Positions 22,258-29,916 of a DNA stretch of 64,000 bases are shown piece after piece. The stretch spans positions 206,870-270,869 of the forward strand of contig NZ_FNBO01000003.1 in assembly GCF_900102375.1 (NCBI RefSeq). Direction: 5' to 3'. Source of the DNA: Halorubrum xinjiangense (lineage in GTDB: Archaea; Halobacteriota; Halobacteria; Halobacteriales; Haloferacaceae). Every line of letters starts with the position of its first letter. Within the stretch, counting starts at the first letter, position 1. The translations under genes were made by a program, and so were the position numbers. A model generated the notes under the pieces. That model was not told where the DNA came from. It ran no database searches and worked only from the letters and a program-made list of their open reading frames with translations.

Positions 22258-22349
22258 TCAACGCGCTGTCGGGCCCCGACCGGCGAGGTAACCGACGTAT
22301 GCGGAGCCTTCCCACAGCTACAAGCCGCGGCCCCGCGTACCAGTCACCG

Positions 22350-23561
22350 ATGCTACCGATCGCGGATGCCTTCGAACACGTTCACCGCGGCTGCGAGATC
22401 CGGTACGGACGGGGGCGAATCGACGGCCTCGGCGGCTGGCTCGGCGAGCGCGGCCTCGACGACGCGCTCGTTGTCTGCGGCTCGAACACGGGCGCGAACG
22501 ACGCGCTGATGGACCCGATCCGGGCGGGGCTCGGCGACCGGCTCGCCGGCGTCTTCGACGGGACGACTCCAGACAAGCGGGTCGAGACCGCCTACGACCT
22601 GCTCGACGCGCGGGCCGAGGTCGGCGCGGACGTCCTCGTCGCGGTCGGCGGCGGCGCCAGCCTCGACATCGCGCGGCAGGCGACGCTGCTCGCGGCCGAC
22701 GGTCGCGACCTCGACGAACTCCGCGCCGACGCGGAGGAAGGGCCGACGGCGCTTGGCGACCTCGCGCCCGAGCGCGGCCCCGACTTCCCGTTCGTCGTCG
22801 TGCCGACGACGTTCGCGGGCGCGGACGTCTCGACCGGCGGGTCGCTGGAGGTGTTCTCGGCCGACGAGTCGCCGACCGGCCAGCCGGTGAACGTCAGCGG
22901 GAGCGGCGCGTGGCCGATCGCCGACGTCGCCGACCCCGCCCTGTTCGAGACGACGCCAACCTCGGTACTGGCCGGGTCGGCGATGAACGGCTTCGACAAG
23001 GGGATCGAGACGCCGTACGCCCGCGACGCCTCCCCCGTGAGCGACGCGGCCGCGGTCCACGGGCTCCGGCTCCTCTCGGACGCGCTTCCCCGCGTGGCGG
23101 GCGACCGACCGGGCGGCGAGGAGGCGACGGACCGCGCGGTCGTGGGATCGCTGCTCGTCCAGCTCGACCGCAAGATATCGGTGATCCACGCGTTCGGCCA
23201 CGGGTTCGCCCGCCGCTACGACGTCCAGCAGGGCGCGATCCACGCCGTCGTCGCGCCGCATGCGCTAGCGTACCTCTTCGACGAGGTCGACGCGAGCCGA
23301 CGGGCGCTCGCGGCCGGGCTTGGGATCCGGACCGACGGCCGTGACGACGACGCGATAGCGGAGGACGTCGTCGAGGCGGTCGCCGAGGTCCGCGACGCGC
23401 TCGACGTCCCCAGCCGCCTTCGAGACTTACCCGAGACCGAGGAGGACGATCTGCCGGCGATCGCCGAGTTCGTCGCCGAGGACCCGCCGATGGCGCGCGC
23501 GCCGGCCGACCTCGACGCGACCGCCGAGGGGATCTTGGGCGTGTTGCGCGCCGCCTGGTAG
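22350..23561 (+). CDS. Iron-type alcohol dehydrogenase family protein
   Basis: This 403-residue protein has an N-terminal NAD(P)-binding fold with VGGGASLDIARQ (about 92-103, the GGGSxxD cofactor motif) and VPTTFAGADVSTGG (about 150). A C-terminal helical metal-binding domain follows, with Asp in MNGFDKGIE, histidines in HAFGHGFARR (about 278-287) and QGAIHAVVAPH. These are the positions of the Fe/Zn ligands in group III alcohol dehydrogenases and glycerol dehydrogenase-like enzymes. It lacks the signatures of glycerol-1-phosphate dehydrogenase. The substrate is unknown. The ATG at 22350 is preferred over an upstream one because MLPIADAFEHVHRG is the natural N-terminus. Confidence 0.85.
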   Translation: MLPIADAFEHVHRGCEIRYGRGRIDGLGGWLGERGLDDALVVCGSNTGANDALMDPIRAGLGDRLAGVFDGTTPDKRVETAYDLLDARAEVGADVLVAVGGGASLDIARQATLLAADGRDLDELRADAEEGPTALGDLAPERGPDFPFVVVPTTFAGADVSTGGSLEVFSADESPTGQPVNVSGSGAWPIADVADPALFETTPTSVLAGSAMNGFDKGIETPYARDASPVSDAAAVHGLRLLSDALPRVAGDRPGGEEATDRAVVGSLLVQLDRKISVIHAFGHGFARRYDVQQGAIHAVVAPHALAYLFDEVDASRRALAAGLGIRTDGRDDDAIAEDVVEAVAEVRDALDVPSRLRDLPETEEDDLPAIAEFVAEDPPMARAPADLDATAEGILGVLRAAW

Positions 23562-23600
23562 GCGCCGGTTCCGCGGGCGGCGCCGTCCGCCAGCGCGGCG

Positions 23601-23993
23601 TTACGACTCGGCCGCGTACGTCTCCAGCGCGGCCAGCGTCCCGTTTTCCGTGTCGACATCGAAGACGTCGACGAACGCGAACAGCGCCTCGCCGTCGGCG
23701 TCGAGCAGGCGGCCGCGGACCGCCACGCCAGGGCCCGCGGGGTAGGCGCGCTCGACGACGTGCGTCGTGTCGGTGTTCGGCCGCTCGTCGCGCATGAACG
23801 CGACGAAGCGGTCGCGCCCCTCGAAGGTCCGGTCGGGGCGCCGCTGGACGAAGTCGGGGTCGAGCAGCGCCGCGAGCAGGTCGTACTCGCCGGCGTCGAG
23901 CGCGTCGTAGTACGCCCGAGCGAGGGCGGCGGGGTCTGAATCCTCAGGCGCCCCCGCCTCTCCCTCCCCGTCCGCCTCACGCGGCGAGGGCAT
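23601..23993 (-). CDS. SnoaL/NTF2-like domain protein
   Basis: This 130-residue small single-domain protein has a disordered acidic start (1-20). After it, the pattern ARAYYDALDAGEYDLLAALLDPDFVQRRPDR matches the first helices and strand of NTF2-like/SnoaL ketosteroid-isomerase folds. Such proteins act as small enzymes or ligand-binding domains; no catalytic dyad can be named. It overlaps the end of the PhoU/TrkA-C gene upstream by 17 bases and is likely co-translated with it. Confidence 0.75.
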   Translation of the reverse strand: MPSPREADGEGEAGAPEDSDPAALARAYYDALDAGEYDLLAALLDPDFVQRRPDRTFEGRDRFVAFMRDERPNTDTTHVVERAYPAGPGVAVRGRLLDADGEALFAFVDVFDVDTENGTLAALETYAAES

Positions 23994-25170
23994 CGAACTC
24001 CTCGGCGGAGGTGCGGGTCCCCTTCGAGATGATCACGTCGCCGCCCCGGAGCGTGGTGTCGATGTCGGGGCCGACCAGCCACTCGTCGTCCGCGCGGCGG
24101 ATCGCGAGGACGCTCGTCGAGATGTCGGTCGCCGGCACGCCGTCGACGACCGCCGTCCCGTCGAGGTCGCTCCCCTCGCCGACGGTGGTGCGGGTGATTA
24201 TCTCGTCGGACTCCTGGACCGCCATCTCCACGACCGGGTGGACGTCGAGGTCGCGGCGGACCCCTTCGGTGATCGCGAGCGCGGCGTCGGAGATCTCCTC
24301 GGTCGCGACGCCGAGGTGGATGAGCCCGCGCAGCGACACCGGGTCGGCGGCCTCGGCCGCGGCCCGGAGCGTCCACGCCTCGAACCGCGACTGGAGCGCG
24401 TCCACCTCGATCTCTAAGTTGCTCACCTCCTCCGCCAGCTCCTCGTTGTCGAAGAGGACCGAGCCGTACGCGAGGTCGACGGCGAGCTCCGAGAGGTTCT
24501 TCATCAACACGATCGAGTCGACCGCGCGCTCGAGGTCGTCGATCGCGGGCTCCGCGGGCGGGTCGGGCTCGAACGGCTCGCCGCTCAGTTCGGGGTAGAC
24601 GTCGGCGACGCCCGTCTCGGGGCCGCGAAGCAGCGTCACGTCGCCCGCCTCCAGCCGGGTGGTCGGCCCGGGGTTGAGGATCCAGTCCTCGTCGCGCCGG
24701 ACCGCGATGACCCGGACGCCGGTCACGGATTCGAGGTCGATGTCGTCGAGCGTCCGGCCGGCGTACGCCGAGTCTCCGGTCACGGTCCCGCGGACCAGCG
24801 TCTCGACGCCCGCCGAGAGCGCGCCCCGCATCGCGTCGGGGAGACCGATCTCCTCGGTGACGATCTTCGCGATGTCGCCCGCGGCGTCGGCGACCTTGTC
24901 GGCCGCGGCGATCACGCCGAGGACGGGCGCGAGCGTCTCGGCCTCGTTCGGATTCCGCGCCGCGAGCATCAGGCTCATCCGGGCGCGAAGCTGGAGCACG
25001 TCCATCCGGTGTTCGAGCTCGACGACCTCGTGGGCGACCGTCGGGCTCCCGTGGAGGACCGCGGAGTACGAGAGATCGATCAGAAGCTCCGCCGTGTCCT
25101 TCATCTCGACGAGCAGGTCCTTGACGCTCGTCGGCTCGTAGCGGACCGTGCGCCCGTCGAAGCGTCCCAT
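23977..25170 (-). CDS. Duplicated PhoU / TrkA-C regulatory protein
   Basis: This 397-residue cytoplasmic protein contains two similar halves. Each has a PhoU-like helical region (about 10-105 and 205-300, with SVKDLLVEMKDTAELLIDL and LMKNLSELAVDLAYGSVLF) followed by a TrkA-C/RCK-C ligand-binding domain (about 125-190 and 320-390, for example GVRVIAVRRDEDWILNPG and VLAIRRADDEWLVGPD). Proteins of this design gate K+ channels or divalent-ion transporters by binding nucleotides. There are no membrane helices, so it is a regulatory subunit whose channel is not in the window. The ATG at 25170 starts MGRFDGRTVRYEP; upstream codons are an unrelated extension. It overlaps the following SnoaL gene. Confidence 0.82.
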   Translation of the reverse strand: MGRFDGRTVRYEPTSVKDLLVEMKDTAELLIDLSYSAVLHGSPTVAHEVVELEHRMDVLQLRARMSLMLAARNPNEAETLAPVLGVIAAADKVADAAGDIAKIVTEEIGLPDAMRGALSAGVETLVRGTVTGDSAYAGRTLDDIDLESVTGVRVIAVRRDEDWILNPGPTTRLEAGDVTLLRGPETGVADVYPELSGEPFEPDPPAEPAIDDLERAVDSIVLMKNLSELAVDLAYGSVLFDNEELAEEVSNLEIEVDALQSRFEAWTLRAAAEAADPVSLRGLIHLGVATEEISDAALAITEGVRRDLDVHPVVEMAVQESDEIITRTTVGEGSDLDGTAVVDGVPATDISTSVLAIRRADDEWLVGPDIDTTLRGGDVIISKGTRTSAEEFDALAA

Positions 25171-25247
25171 GCGACTCACTCTCCGGCGGCGAGTAAAAGG
25201 CTTGTTGCGGGCGCGGCCGAACGCTCGAGGCGGGTTCGAGGGTCGAG

Positions 25248-25775
25248 TCAGAGCGCGTCGCCGGCGACGTAGCCGAGATCGACGGCGGCCGGGTCCGGGT
25301 CGCCGTCGACCGGTGCCGCGAGGTCGACAAGCGCGAGCCAGCCGAGCAGCCGGGCCGCGCGGTCGCGCCACGCGGCCTCCCAGTCGGGATTTCGGGCGCG
25401 GTCGTGGCGCGGGACCCGCTCGCGGGTGGCCGCGAAGAGGTCGGCGGGCGTCAGCGGGTCGTCGGGCGAGGCCTCCCGCAGCGCCGCGAGCGCCTCGGGG
25501 ACGAGGAGGACGCCGTCGCGGAGGCCCTCGCGGACGCGCTCGGGAGTCGGCTCGGCGTCGGCGCGGACGAACCCGCGGGAGGTCTCCTCGGCGAGGCCGA
25601 GCGCGCGGAGGAACGCGAGCCAGTCGTTCGCGGTCTGGCGGTCCGGGAGGTCGCGGCGCCGGCGCAGCCGGGCGCAGCAGTCGTCGGTGTCGCCGGGGAC
25701 GAGCGGGACGGCGCGCTGGTGCTCGCGGAGTTCGTCGAGGTCGGCCGGGGGTTCGGGGACGGGTTTGAGTCGCAC
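25248..25775 (-). CDS. Uncharacterised haloarchaeal protein
   Basis: This 175-residue soluble protein has many Arg and Asp residues and no signal or membrane segment. A cysteine pair (DDCCARLRRRRDLPDR, about 32-47) is followed by helical segments LAFLRALGLAEETSRGFVR and VREGLRDGVLLVPEALAAL that could form a winged-helix-like core. It lies 30 bases behind mch and 77 bases before the PhoU/TrkA-C gene, so a shared transcript is likely. I recall similar haloarchaeal proteins but no named function. Confidence 0.68.
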   Translation of the reverse strand: MRLKPVPEPPADLDELREHQRAVPLVPGDTDDCCARLRRRRDLPDRQTANDWLAFLRALGLAEETSRGFVRADAEPTPERVREGLRDGVLLVPEALAALREASPDDPLTPADLFAATRERVPRHDRARNPDWEAAWRDRAARLLGWLALVDLAAPVDGDPDPAAVDLGYVAGDAL

Positions 25776-25805
25776 GGGAGCGTGAGGTCGGCGGTTGTCC
25801 GGCGG

Positions 25806-26744
25806 TCAGCGGTAGCCGAACGACTCGGCGAGCAGTTCCTCGTTCGTCTCGCCGACGGTGTAGACGGGGCCGTCGACGACGTCGACCGTGACCTGCGCCG
25901 GCGCGAACACGCTCTCGGGGACGTCATAGAAGTCCCAGTCGGCGTCCTCGAACACGTCGACGAAGGGCGTGCCGTACTCCTCGCTCGCGGTCGAGACGAT
26001 CTCGCCGAAGCGGTCGTCGTCGCGCGCGACCTGGAGGTGGACCTCGCCGCCGTACGCCAAGGCGTCGTTGGTCCGGCCCATCGCCTCCGTCTCGTCGCGG
26101 GTCGGGGGAGCGAGCGGCGCCGAGCCGGAGGCGTGGAGCACGTCCGTGGGCTCGTAGCCGACCTCAAGCAGGCGGAAGACGGCGAGCTCGGCGGCGCGGG
26201 CCGCGGTGGTGACGGAGCCGGCGGTCGAACCGGTGGCGAACGTCGGGAGGAACACGCCCTCGGCGTCGACCTCGGCCAGCTCGGCGACCTGCTCCGCGAC
26301 CTCCTCGTCGGGGAGGATCGTCGACTCGATCGCCAGCGTGGCGAACTCTGCGGAGTCGTAGTAGCCGACGCGCTCGAACTCGGTCTCGCGGCCGACGAGC
26401 GCGCGGGCGGGTCCGGAGCCGAGCCCCTCGAAGCCGCTCTCGGTGGTCACCTCCCAGCCGGCCTTCTGCGAGCAGAGCAGGGCGACGGCCGGGTGGTCGG
26501 TCGACAGCTCGACGTACTGGCGCGGCGCGCCCGCGAGCGTCCCCATCCGGGTTCGCAGGTTCGCGAGCCCCGCGGTCTGGATCTCCGCGAGCAGCAGTCC
26601 CGCCTCGACCCCGCCGGCCGCGTCGATTCCGAAGTCGACGACGGTGGCGCCGTTGTCCAGCTCGTAGCCGACGACATCCAGTTCGCCGGCGAAATCGAGC
26701 GCCTCGTCGACCAGCTCGATCGCGGTCCGGTTGATGCTCTCCAT
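25806..26744 (-). CDS. mch: Methenyltetrahydromethanopterin cyclohydrolase-like protein
   Basis: This 312-residue protein matches the Mch family throughout: MESINRTAIELVDEAL at the N-terminus, a GIDAAGGVEAGLLLAEI segment, a PAVALLCSQKAGW core, FATGSTAGSVTTAARAAELA (about 165-184) and LAPPTRDETEAMGRTNDAL near 220. In methanogens Mch hydrolyses N5,N10-methenyl-tetrahydromethanopterin. Haloarchaea lack methanogenesis but keep Mch, presumably acting on folate-linked C1 units. It appears to be the first gene of an operon with a small unknown protein, a PhoU/TrkA-C protein and a SnoaL protein. Its ATG follows a TATA-like box by 22 bases. Confidence 0.92.
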   Translation of the reverse strand: MESINRTAIELVDEALDFAGELDVVGYELDNGATVVDFGIDAAGGVEAGLLLAEIQTAGLANLRTRMGTLAGAPRQYVELSTDHPAVALLCSQKAGWEVTTESGFEGLGSGPARALVGRETEFERVGYYDSAEFATLAIESTILPDEEVAEQVAELAEVDAEGVFLPTFATGSTAGSVTTAARAAELAVFRLLEVGYEPTDVLHASGSAPLAPPTRDETEAMGRTNDALAYGGEVHLQVARDDDRFGEIVSTASEEYGTPFVDVFEDADWDFYDVPESVFAPAQVTVDVVDGPVYTVGETNEELLAESFGYR

Positions 26745-26765
26745 GTGTCGGCCTACTCACTCACC

Positions 26766-26772
26766 GTTTAAG
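26766..26772 (-). promoter_or_regulatory. TATA-like box of mch
   Basis: The minus strand reads CTTAAAC 22-28 bases before the mch ATG, the normal position for a leaderless haloarchaeal promoter. Confidence 0.45.
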
Positions 26773-26844
26773 GGGTTTGGCTGTTCGACTCGGGAGCTCT
26801 CGGAAGCCCACGGCGACGACATTTATAAACAAACGATGCGGTGG

Positions 26845-27090
26845 CGCGTGCCTCCGAGTGGCCGCCGAAGGCGGCCGCGAGGAGCACGCGCGAGGGAGTC
26901 GGTGGTCCGGAGCAACGCGGAGGACCACCGACGAGGCTGGGGAGGTGTGAGGCGCGGTGTCGTGCGGTGCGGGGCGGGACTCAAAGGGGCAGCCGCGAGG
27001 CGGGCGCAGGCGACGCAAGGACCGCAGGAACGAACGGAGTGAGTGACGAGGAGCGCAGCGAGCGTGCGCCCGCCTCGCGGCTGGGGCTTT
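26845..27090 (+). ncRNA. Candidate structured non-coding RNA locus
   Basis: A strong TATA box (ATTTATAAAC, 26821-26830) is followed by three hairpins with no convincing reading frame. Hairpin 1 (26844-26891) pairs GCGCGTGCCTCC with GGAGCACGCGC and contains an inner 7-bp stem GGCCGCC/GGCGGCC. Hairpin 2 (26898-26932) is a perfect 11-bp stem GTCGGTGGTCC/GGACCACCGAC. Hairpin 3 pairs 26990-27008 with 27065-27083 over 19 perfect bp around a 56-nt loop. No SRP RNA helix-8 or RNase P core motif is recognisable. The end point is arbitrary. It could instead be a palindromic mobile or repeat element. Confidence 0.4.
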
Positions 27091-27305
27091 GGAGGTGTTC
27101 GCCGCCGATCCAGAATCAGCCATTTATAAGCGAGCGGCTGGGGCTTTGGAGGTGTTCGCCGTCGATCCAGAATCAGCCATTTATAAGCGAGCGGCTGGGG
27201 CTTTGGAGGTGTTCGCCGTCGATCCAGAATCAGCCATTTATAAGCGAGCGGCTGGGGCTTTGGAGGTGTTCGCCGCCGATCCGTCGCCAATCACTTATAA
27301 ATAGT
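27078..27305. repeat. Four 57-bp tandem repeats, each with a TATA-like box
   Basis: Units start at 27078, 27135, 27192 and 27249 with CGGCTGGGGCTTTGGAGG and contain CATTTATAAG near their end; the fourth diverges after its first ~34 bases and ends CTTATAAATAG. The unit head repeats the right arm of the adjacent long hairpin. Because 57 is a multiple of three, both strands stay open (ALEVFAVDPESAIYKRA on plus), but this is a by-product of the period. Tandem promoters or a repeated RNA module are possible. Confidence 0.8.
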
Positions 27306-27328
27306 TCAAGAGGACGTTCGACGAGTAG

Positions 27329-27817
27329 TCACCAGAAGCCGCCGTCGGAGTCGCTCGGGCTACCGGCCTCGCCGGGACCGGGCGGGCCACGGGGACCGCT
27401 CGGCCGCGGATCGGGGTTGATATCGACGGGCTCTGCCTCCGCTGCCGGATCAATTTCCCGCCCCTCGTCGAAGCGGACGAACGAGAGGTAGAACGCCTCG
27501 CCGCAGCCGACGCCGTCGGCGTCCGGCTCCCGGTAGGGCTCGTCGCCGCCGACGTCCGTCCCCCGAACCCCATCGTGCGGGTCCCAGTCGACGCCGTCGC
27601 TCTCGCCGCAGACGAACCTGACGCCGTCGGCGTCGACCGCTTCGCCATCTCTCTCGCCGTCCTCCCCTTCATCCGCGTCGAACGGGTCCGTGGGCGCGAC
27701 GTACGTCCACCCCTCCAGCGGGTACGGCGTCACCGACTTGTCCGCGAGGTACCCCTCGCGGTCGAGCGCGACGAGCGTCCCGCAGTGCGGACAGTAGTAC
27801 GTGACCGGGTAGCTCAT
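27329..27817 (-). CDS. Zinc-ribbon protein, uncharacterised
   Basis: This 162-residue protein begins MSYPVTYYCPHCGTLVALDR, giving one CxxC knuckle at residues 9-12. Later cysteines (FVCGESDG near 82, GVGCGEAFY near 115) could complete a metal site. The C-terminal third is a disordered Pro/Gly/Asp-rich tail. There is no signal peptide. The TATA box TTTATAAAC (27837-27845) lies 20-28 bases before the ATG, arguing for a leaderless transcript and against the longer upstream frame. I do not recognise a named family. Confidence 0.75.
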   Translation of the reverse strand: MSYPVTYYCPHCGTLVALDREGYLADKSVTPYPLEGWTYVAPTDPFDADEGEDGERDGEAVDADGVRFVCGESDGVDWDPHDGVRGTDVGGDEPYREPDADGVGCGEAFYLSFVRFDEGREIDPAAEAEPVDINPDPRPSGPRGPPGPGEAGSPSDSDGGFW

Positions 27818-28801
27818 ACCGGGAGTACGGGCGCCGTTTATAAACAGCCGTCGCCGGCGCGTCAGGTATTTGATCGTTCGGAGCGACGGTCCGGTATCCC
27901 ATCTGATTCCCCTGCCGACGACTCGACCGCATCGGGCGACTCCTCCGGACTCGTCACGCGACGGCGACTCCTCTACGGCGTCGCGGGCGGAGTCGGCCTC
28001 CTCGGGGGCGGCGGCCTCTACGTCGCGAACGCGCTCGGCGGCGACGCCGGCGGGTACGAGGCGCCCGAGACGCAGCCGATGGTGTCGACGCGCGGGCGCC
28101 TCGACGCCGACGATCCGACGGAGCGGTCTGGCTCGTGGGCGTTCGACGGGGCCGACGCGGTGGTCCTGCTCGTCCACGGCCTCGGCGCGGACACGAAATC
28201 AGCCCGGGATCTGGCGTACACCGCCCGGCTGGGACTGGAGGCGATGGCTGCGGCAATCAACGGAAATGGCGTCCCGGCCGTAATCGGCTACTCGTGGGCG
28301 TCGAACGTCGACTGGGGGGCGGCCAAGGAGGCCGCCGACGCGAACGCCGCGCCGCTCGCCGACTGGCTGAGAGAGTGGGCGGACGACGACGGCCGGCCGG
28401 TCCACCTGTTCGCCCACTCGCTCGGCGCCCGCGTGACGGGGGCGACCCTCCGGGAGCTCGCGGCCCAAGGACGAACCGACGCGCTCGCGTCGGTCTCGCT
28501 GTTCGGCGGGGCGATCCCAGACGAGAGCGCCGCCGTCGACGGGCGATACGGCGCCGCGATCGCGGCGCTCGACGCGCCCCTCTTCAACTTCCACAGCCGG
28601 AACGACCGCGTCCTCGGCTGGGTGTACCGCGCGTCCGACCGGACCCGCGCGGTCGGTCACGGCGGGCTTCCGGACGGGGCGACCGCGCCCGACGGCTACG
28701 CGGACGTCGAGGTCACGGACCTCGTCGCGGACCACTACTCGTACGTCGAGCCGGAGGAGGGCTGTCTGCCGCGCGCGGTGGACCGGATCGGACTCGGGTA
28801 G
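27785..28801 (+). CDS. Tat-exported alpha/beta hydrolase (lipase-like), start uncertain
   Basis: The body is a clear alpha/beta hydrolase. VVLLVHGLGADTKSARDL forms the oxyanion region, VHLFAHSLGARVTG the nucleophile elbow (Ser in HSLG), and the His candidate lies in DHYSYVEP at the end. An N-terminal TRRRLLYGVAGGVGLLGGGG segment is a twin-arginine signal, so the enzyme should be secreted or anchored outside. The start is a problem. No ATG, GTG or TTG lies in frame between the TATA region at about 27840 and the Tat motif. The only canonical options are GTG 27785, inside the neighbour's N-terminus and used here, and ATG 28079, which removes the signal. The true start may be a rare codon near 27905, or the start may be lost. 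Confidence 0.7.
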   Translation: MRTVVRDRVAHTGSTGAVYKQPSPARQVFDRSERRSGIPSDSPADDSTASGDSSGLVTRRRLLYGVAGGVGLLGGGGLYVANALGGDAGGYEAPETQPMVSTRGRLDADDPTERSGSWAFDGADAVVLLVHGLGADTKSARDLAYTARLGLEAMAAAINGNGVPAVIGYSWASNVDWGAAKEAADANAAPLADWLREWADDDGRPVHLFAHSLGARVTGATLRELAAQGRTDALASVSLFGGAIPDESAAVDGRYGAAIAALDAPLFNFHSRNDRVLGWVYRASDRTRAVGHGGLPDGATAPDGYADVEVTDLVADHYSYVEPEEGCLPRAVDRIGLG

Positions 28802-28804
28802 TCC

Positions 28805-28934
28805 GCCGGCGCGGTCCGCGGCTCCTCCCCGCCGGCGCAGTCCGCGGCTCCTCCCCGCCGGCGCGGTCCGCGGCTCCACTCCGCCGGCGCGGTCCGCGGC
28901 TCCACTCCGCCGGCGCGGTCCGCGGCTCCTCCCC
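28805..28934. repeat. Five 26-bp tandem repeats
   Basis: Units beginning GCCGGCGCGGTCCGCGGCTC start at 28805, 28831, 28857, 28883 and 28909, with a partial unit at 28935. They fill almost the whole gap between the hydrolase stop and the eIF2B-like gene. There are no spacers, so this is a minisatellite and not a CRISPR array. Confidence 0.85.
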
Positions 28935-28984
28935 GCCGCCCCGCCCCCGGAACCCCTTTTACGGGCGCGGTCGACCCTTCGGGC

Positions 28985-29827
28985 ATGATCGACGAGACCG
29001 TCGCCGAGATCCGGGCGATGCGGACCCACAGCACGTCGGCGGTGGCCGTGAAGGCGACGCAGTCGCTCGCGGACCTGTTAGACCGGGAGTACGTGACCGT
29101 CGACGAGTTCGAGCGCGACCTCGAACACAACGCGGGGGTGTTGCGGCGGTCGAACCCCTCCCACGCCGCGCTCCACAACGCGATGCGCGAGGTCGAGCGC
29201 TCCATCGTCGGCGAGGCGACGAGCGTCGAGGGCGCGAAGCAGCTCTTGGAGGACGTGATCGCCCGCGTCGTCGACGATATCGAGACGGCGAAAGGCGAGG
29301 CGGCCGCCAACGCGGCCGAACACATCGAGGACGGCGACACCCTGCTCGTCCACGACTACTCGACGACGGTGCTGGAGGCGGTCGAGAACGCCGCGCGCGA
29401 CGGCGCACACCTCACCGTCTACGTCACCGAGGCCCGCCCGCGCACCCTCGGCCGCAAGACCGCGCGGGTGCTTGCCGGCGTCTCGCGCGTCGACGTTCGC
29501 ATGGTCGTCGACAGCGCGATGGGGTACGCGCTCCGCGACTGCGACCGCGTCCTGCTCGGGATCACCTGCATCACCGGCGGCACCTACTACAACCGGATCG
29601 GCACGTTCCCCTTGGTCGTCACCGCCCGCGAGCTGGGCGTCCCCGTCACCGCGGTCGGCTCGGGTGCGAAGACCATCGAGGAGTTCCGGTTCGAAAACGA
29701 GTTCCGCGACGCCGTCGAGGTGATGCGCGAGCCGGTCGAGGACGTCGAGATCGAGAACCCCAGCTACGACGCCACGCCGATCGGCATGATCGACACCGTG
29801 ATCACCGACGACGGCGTCCGGAACTAA
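28985..29827 (+). CDS. eIF2B alpha-like / ribose-1,5-bisphosphate isomerase-family protein
   Basis: This 280-residue soluble protein has a helical N-domain (about 1-110) and a Rossmann-like C-domain with LVHDYSTTVLEAV (about 119), VYVTEARPRTLGRKTARVLA (about 142-161), VVDSAMGYALRDCDRVLLG and the C-terminal GAKTIEEFRFENEFRD. This is the IF-2B fold shared by archaeal aIF2B-like proteins, methylthioribose-1-phosphate isomerase and R15P isomerase. Key acidic residues needed for isomerase activity cannot be confirmed by eye, so a translation-initiation-like, nucleotide-sensing or sugar-isomerase role is left open. CTTTTACG at 28954-28961 lies at a TATA position. Confidence 0.85.
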   Translation: MIDETVAEIRAMRTHSTSAVAVKATQSLADLLDREYVTVDEFERDLEHNAGVLRRSNPSHAALHNAMREVERSIVGEATSVEGAKQLLEDVIARVVDDIETAKGEAAANAAEHIEDGDTLLVHDYSTTVLEAVENAARDGAHLTVYVTEARPRTLGRKTARVLAGVSRVDVRMVVDSAMGYALRDCDRVLLGITCITGGTYYNRIGTFPLVVTARELGVPVTAVGSGAKTIEEFRFENEFRDAVEVMREPVEDVEIENPSYDATPIGMIDTVITDDGVRN

Positions 29828-29916
29828 AGCGAGACCGCGCCGAGCGCGGGCATAACCCGGCGAGCGCCGCCGAACGGCCCAAAACGCTTTGTGCGTGTAC
29901 CGTGTTACCGACTACA

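Noticed and set aside
23216..25330. 704-residue minus-strand frame over the PhoU/TrkA-C gene
   Set aside because: Arg-rich low-complexity translation with no domain; a shifted-frame shadow.
26845..27090. SRP (7S) RNA or RNase P RNA
   Set aside because: No helix-8 tetraloop region of SRP RNA or conserved RNase P core was found, so only a generic structured RNA is claimed.
27089..27304. Small proteins in the 57-bp repeat array (ALEVFAVDPESAIYKRA type on plus, Arg/Pro-rich on minus)
   Set aside because: Frames are open on both strands only because the repeat period is a multiple of three; no start signals or family resemblance were seen.
27078..28934. CRISPR arrays at the 57-bp and 26-bp repeats
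   Set aside because: Units are contiguous without unique spacers, and no cas genes are nearby.
28135..29916. Very long plus-strand frame running through the hydrolase and eIF2B-like genes into the DUF7260-like gene
   Set aside because: Its first part is Arg/Pro-rich out-of-frame reading of other genes, typical of GC-rich DNA; the true start is 29917.
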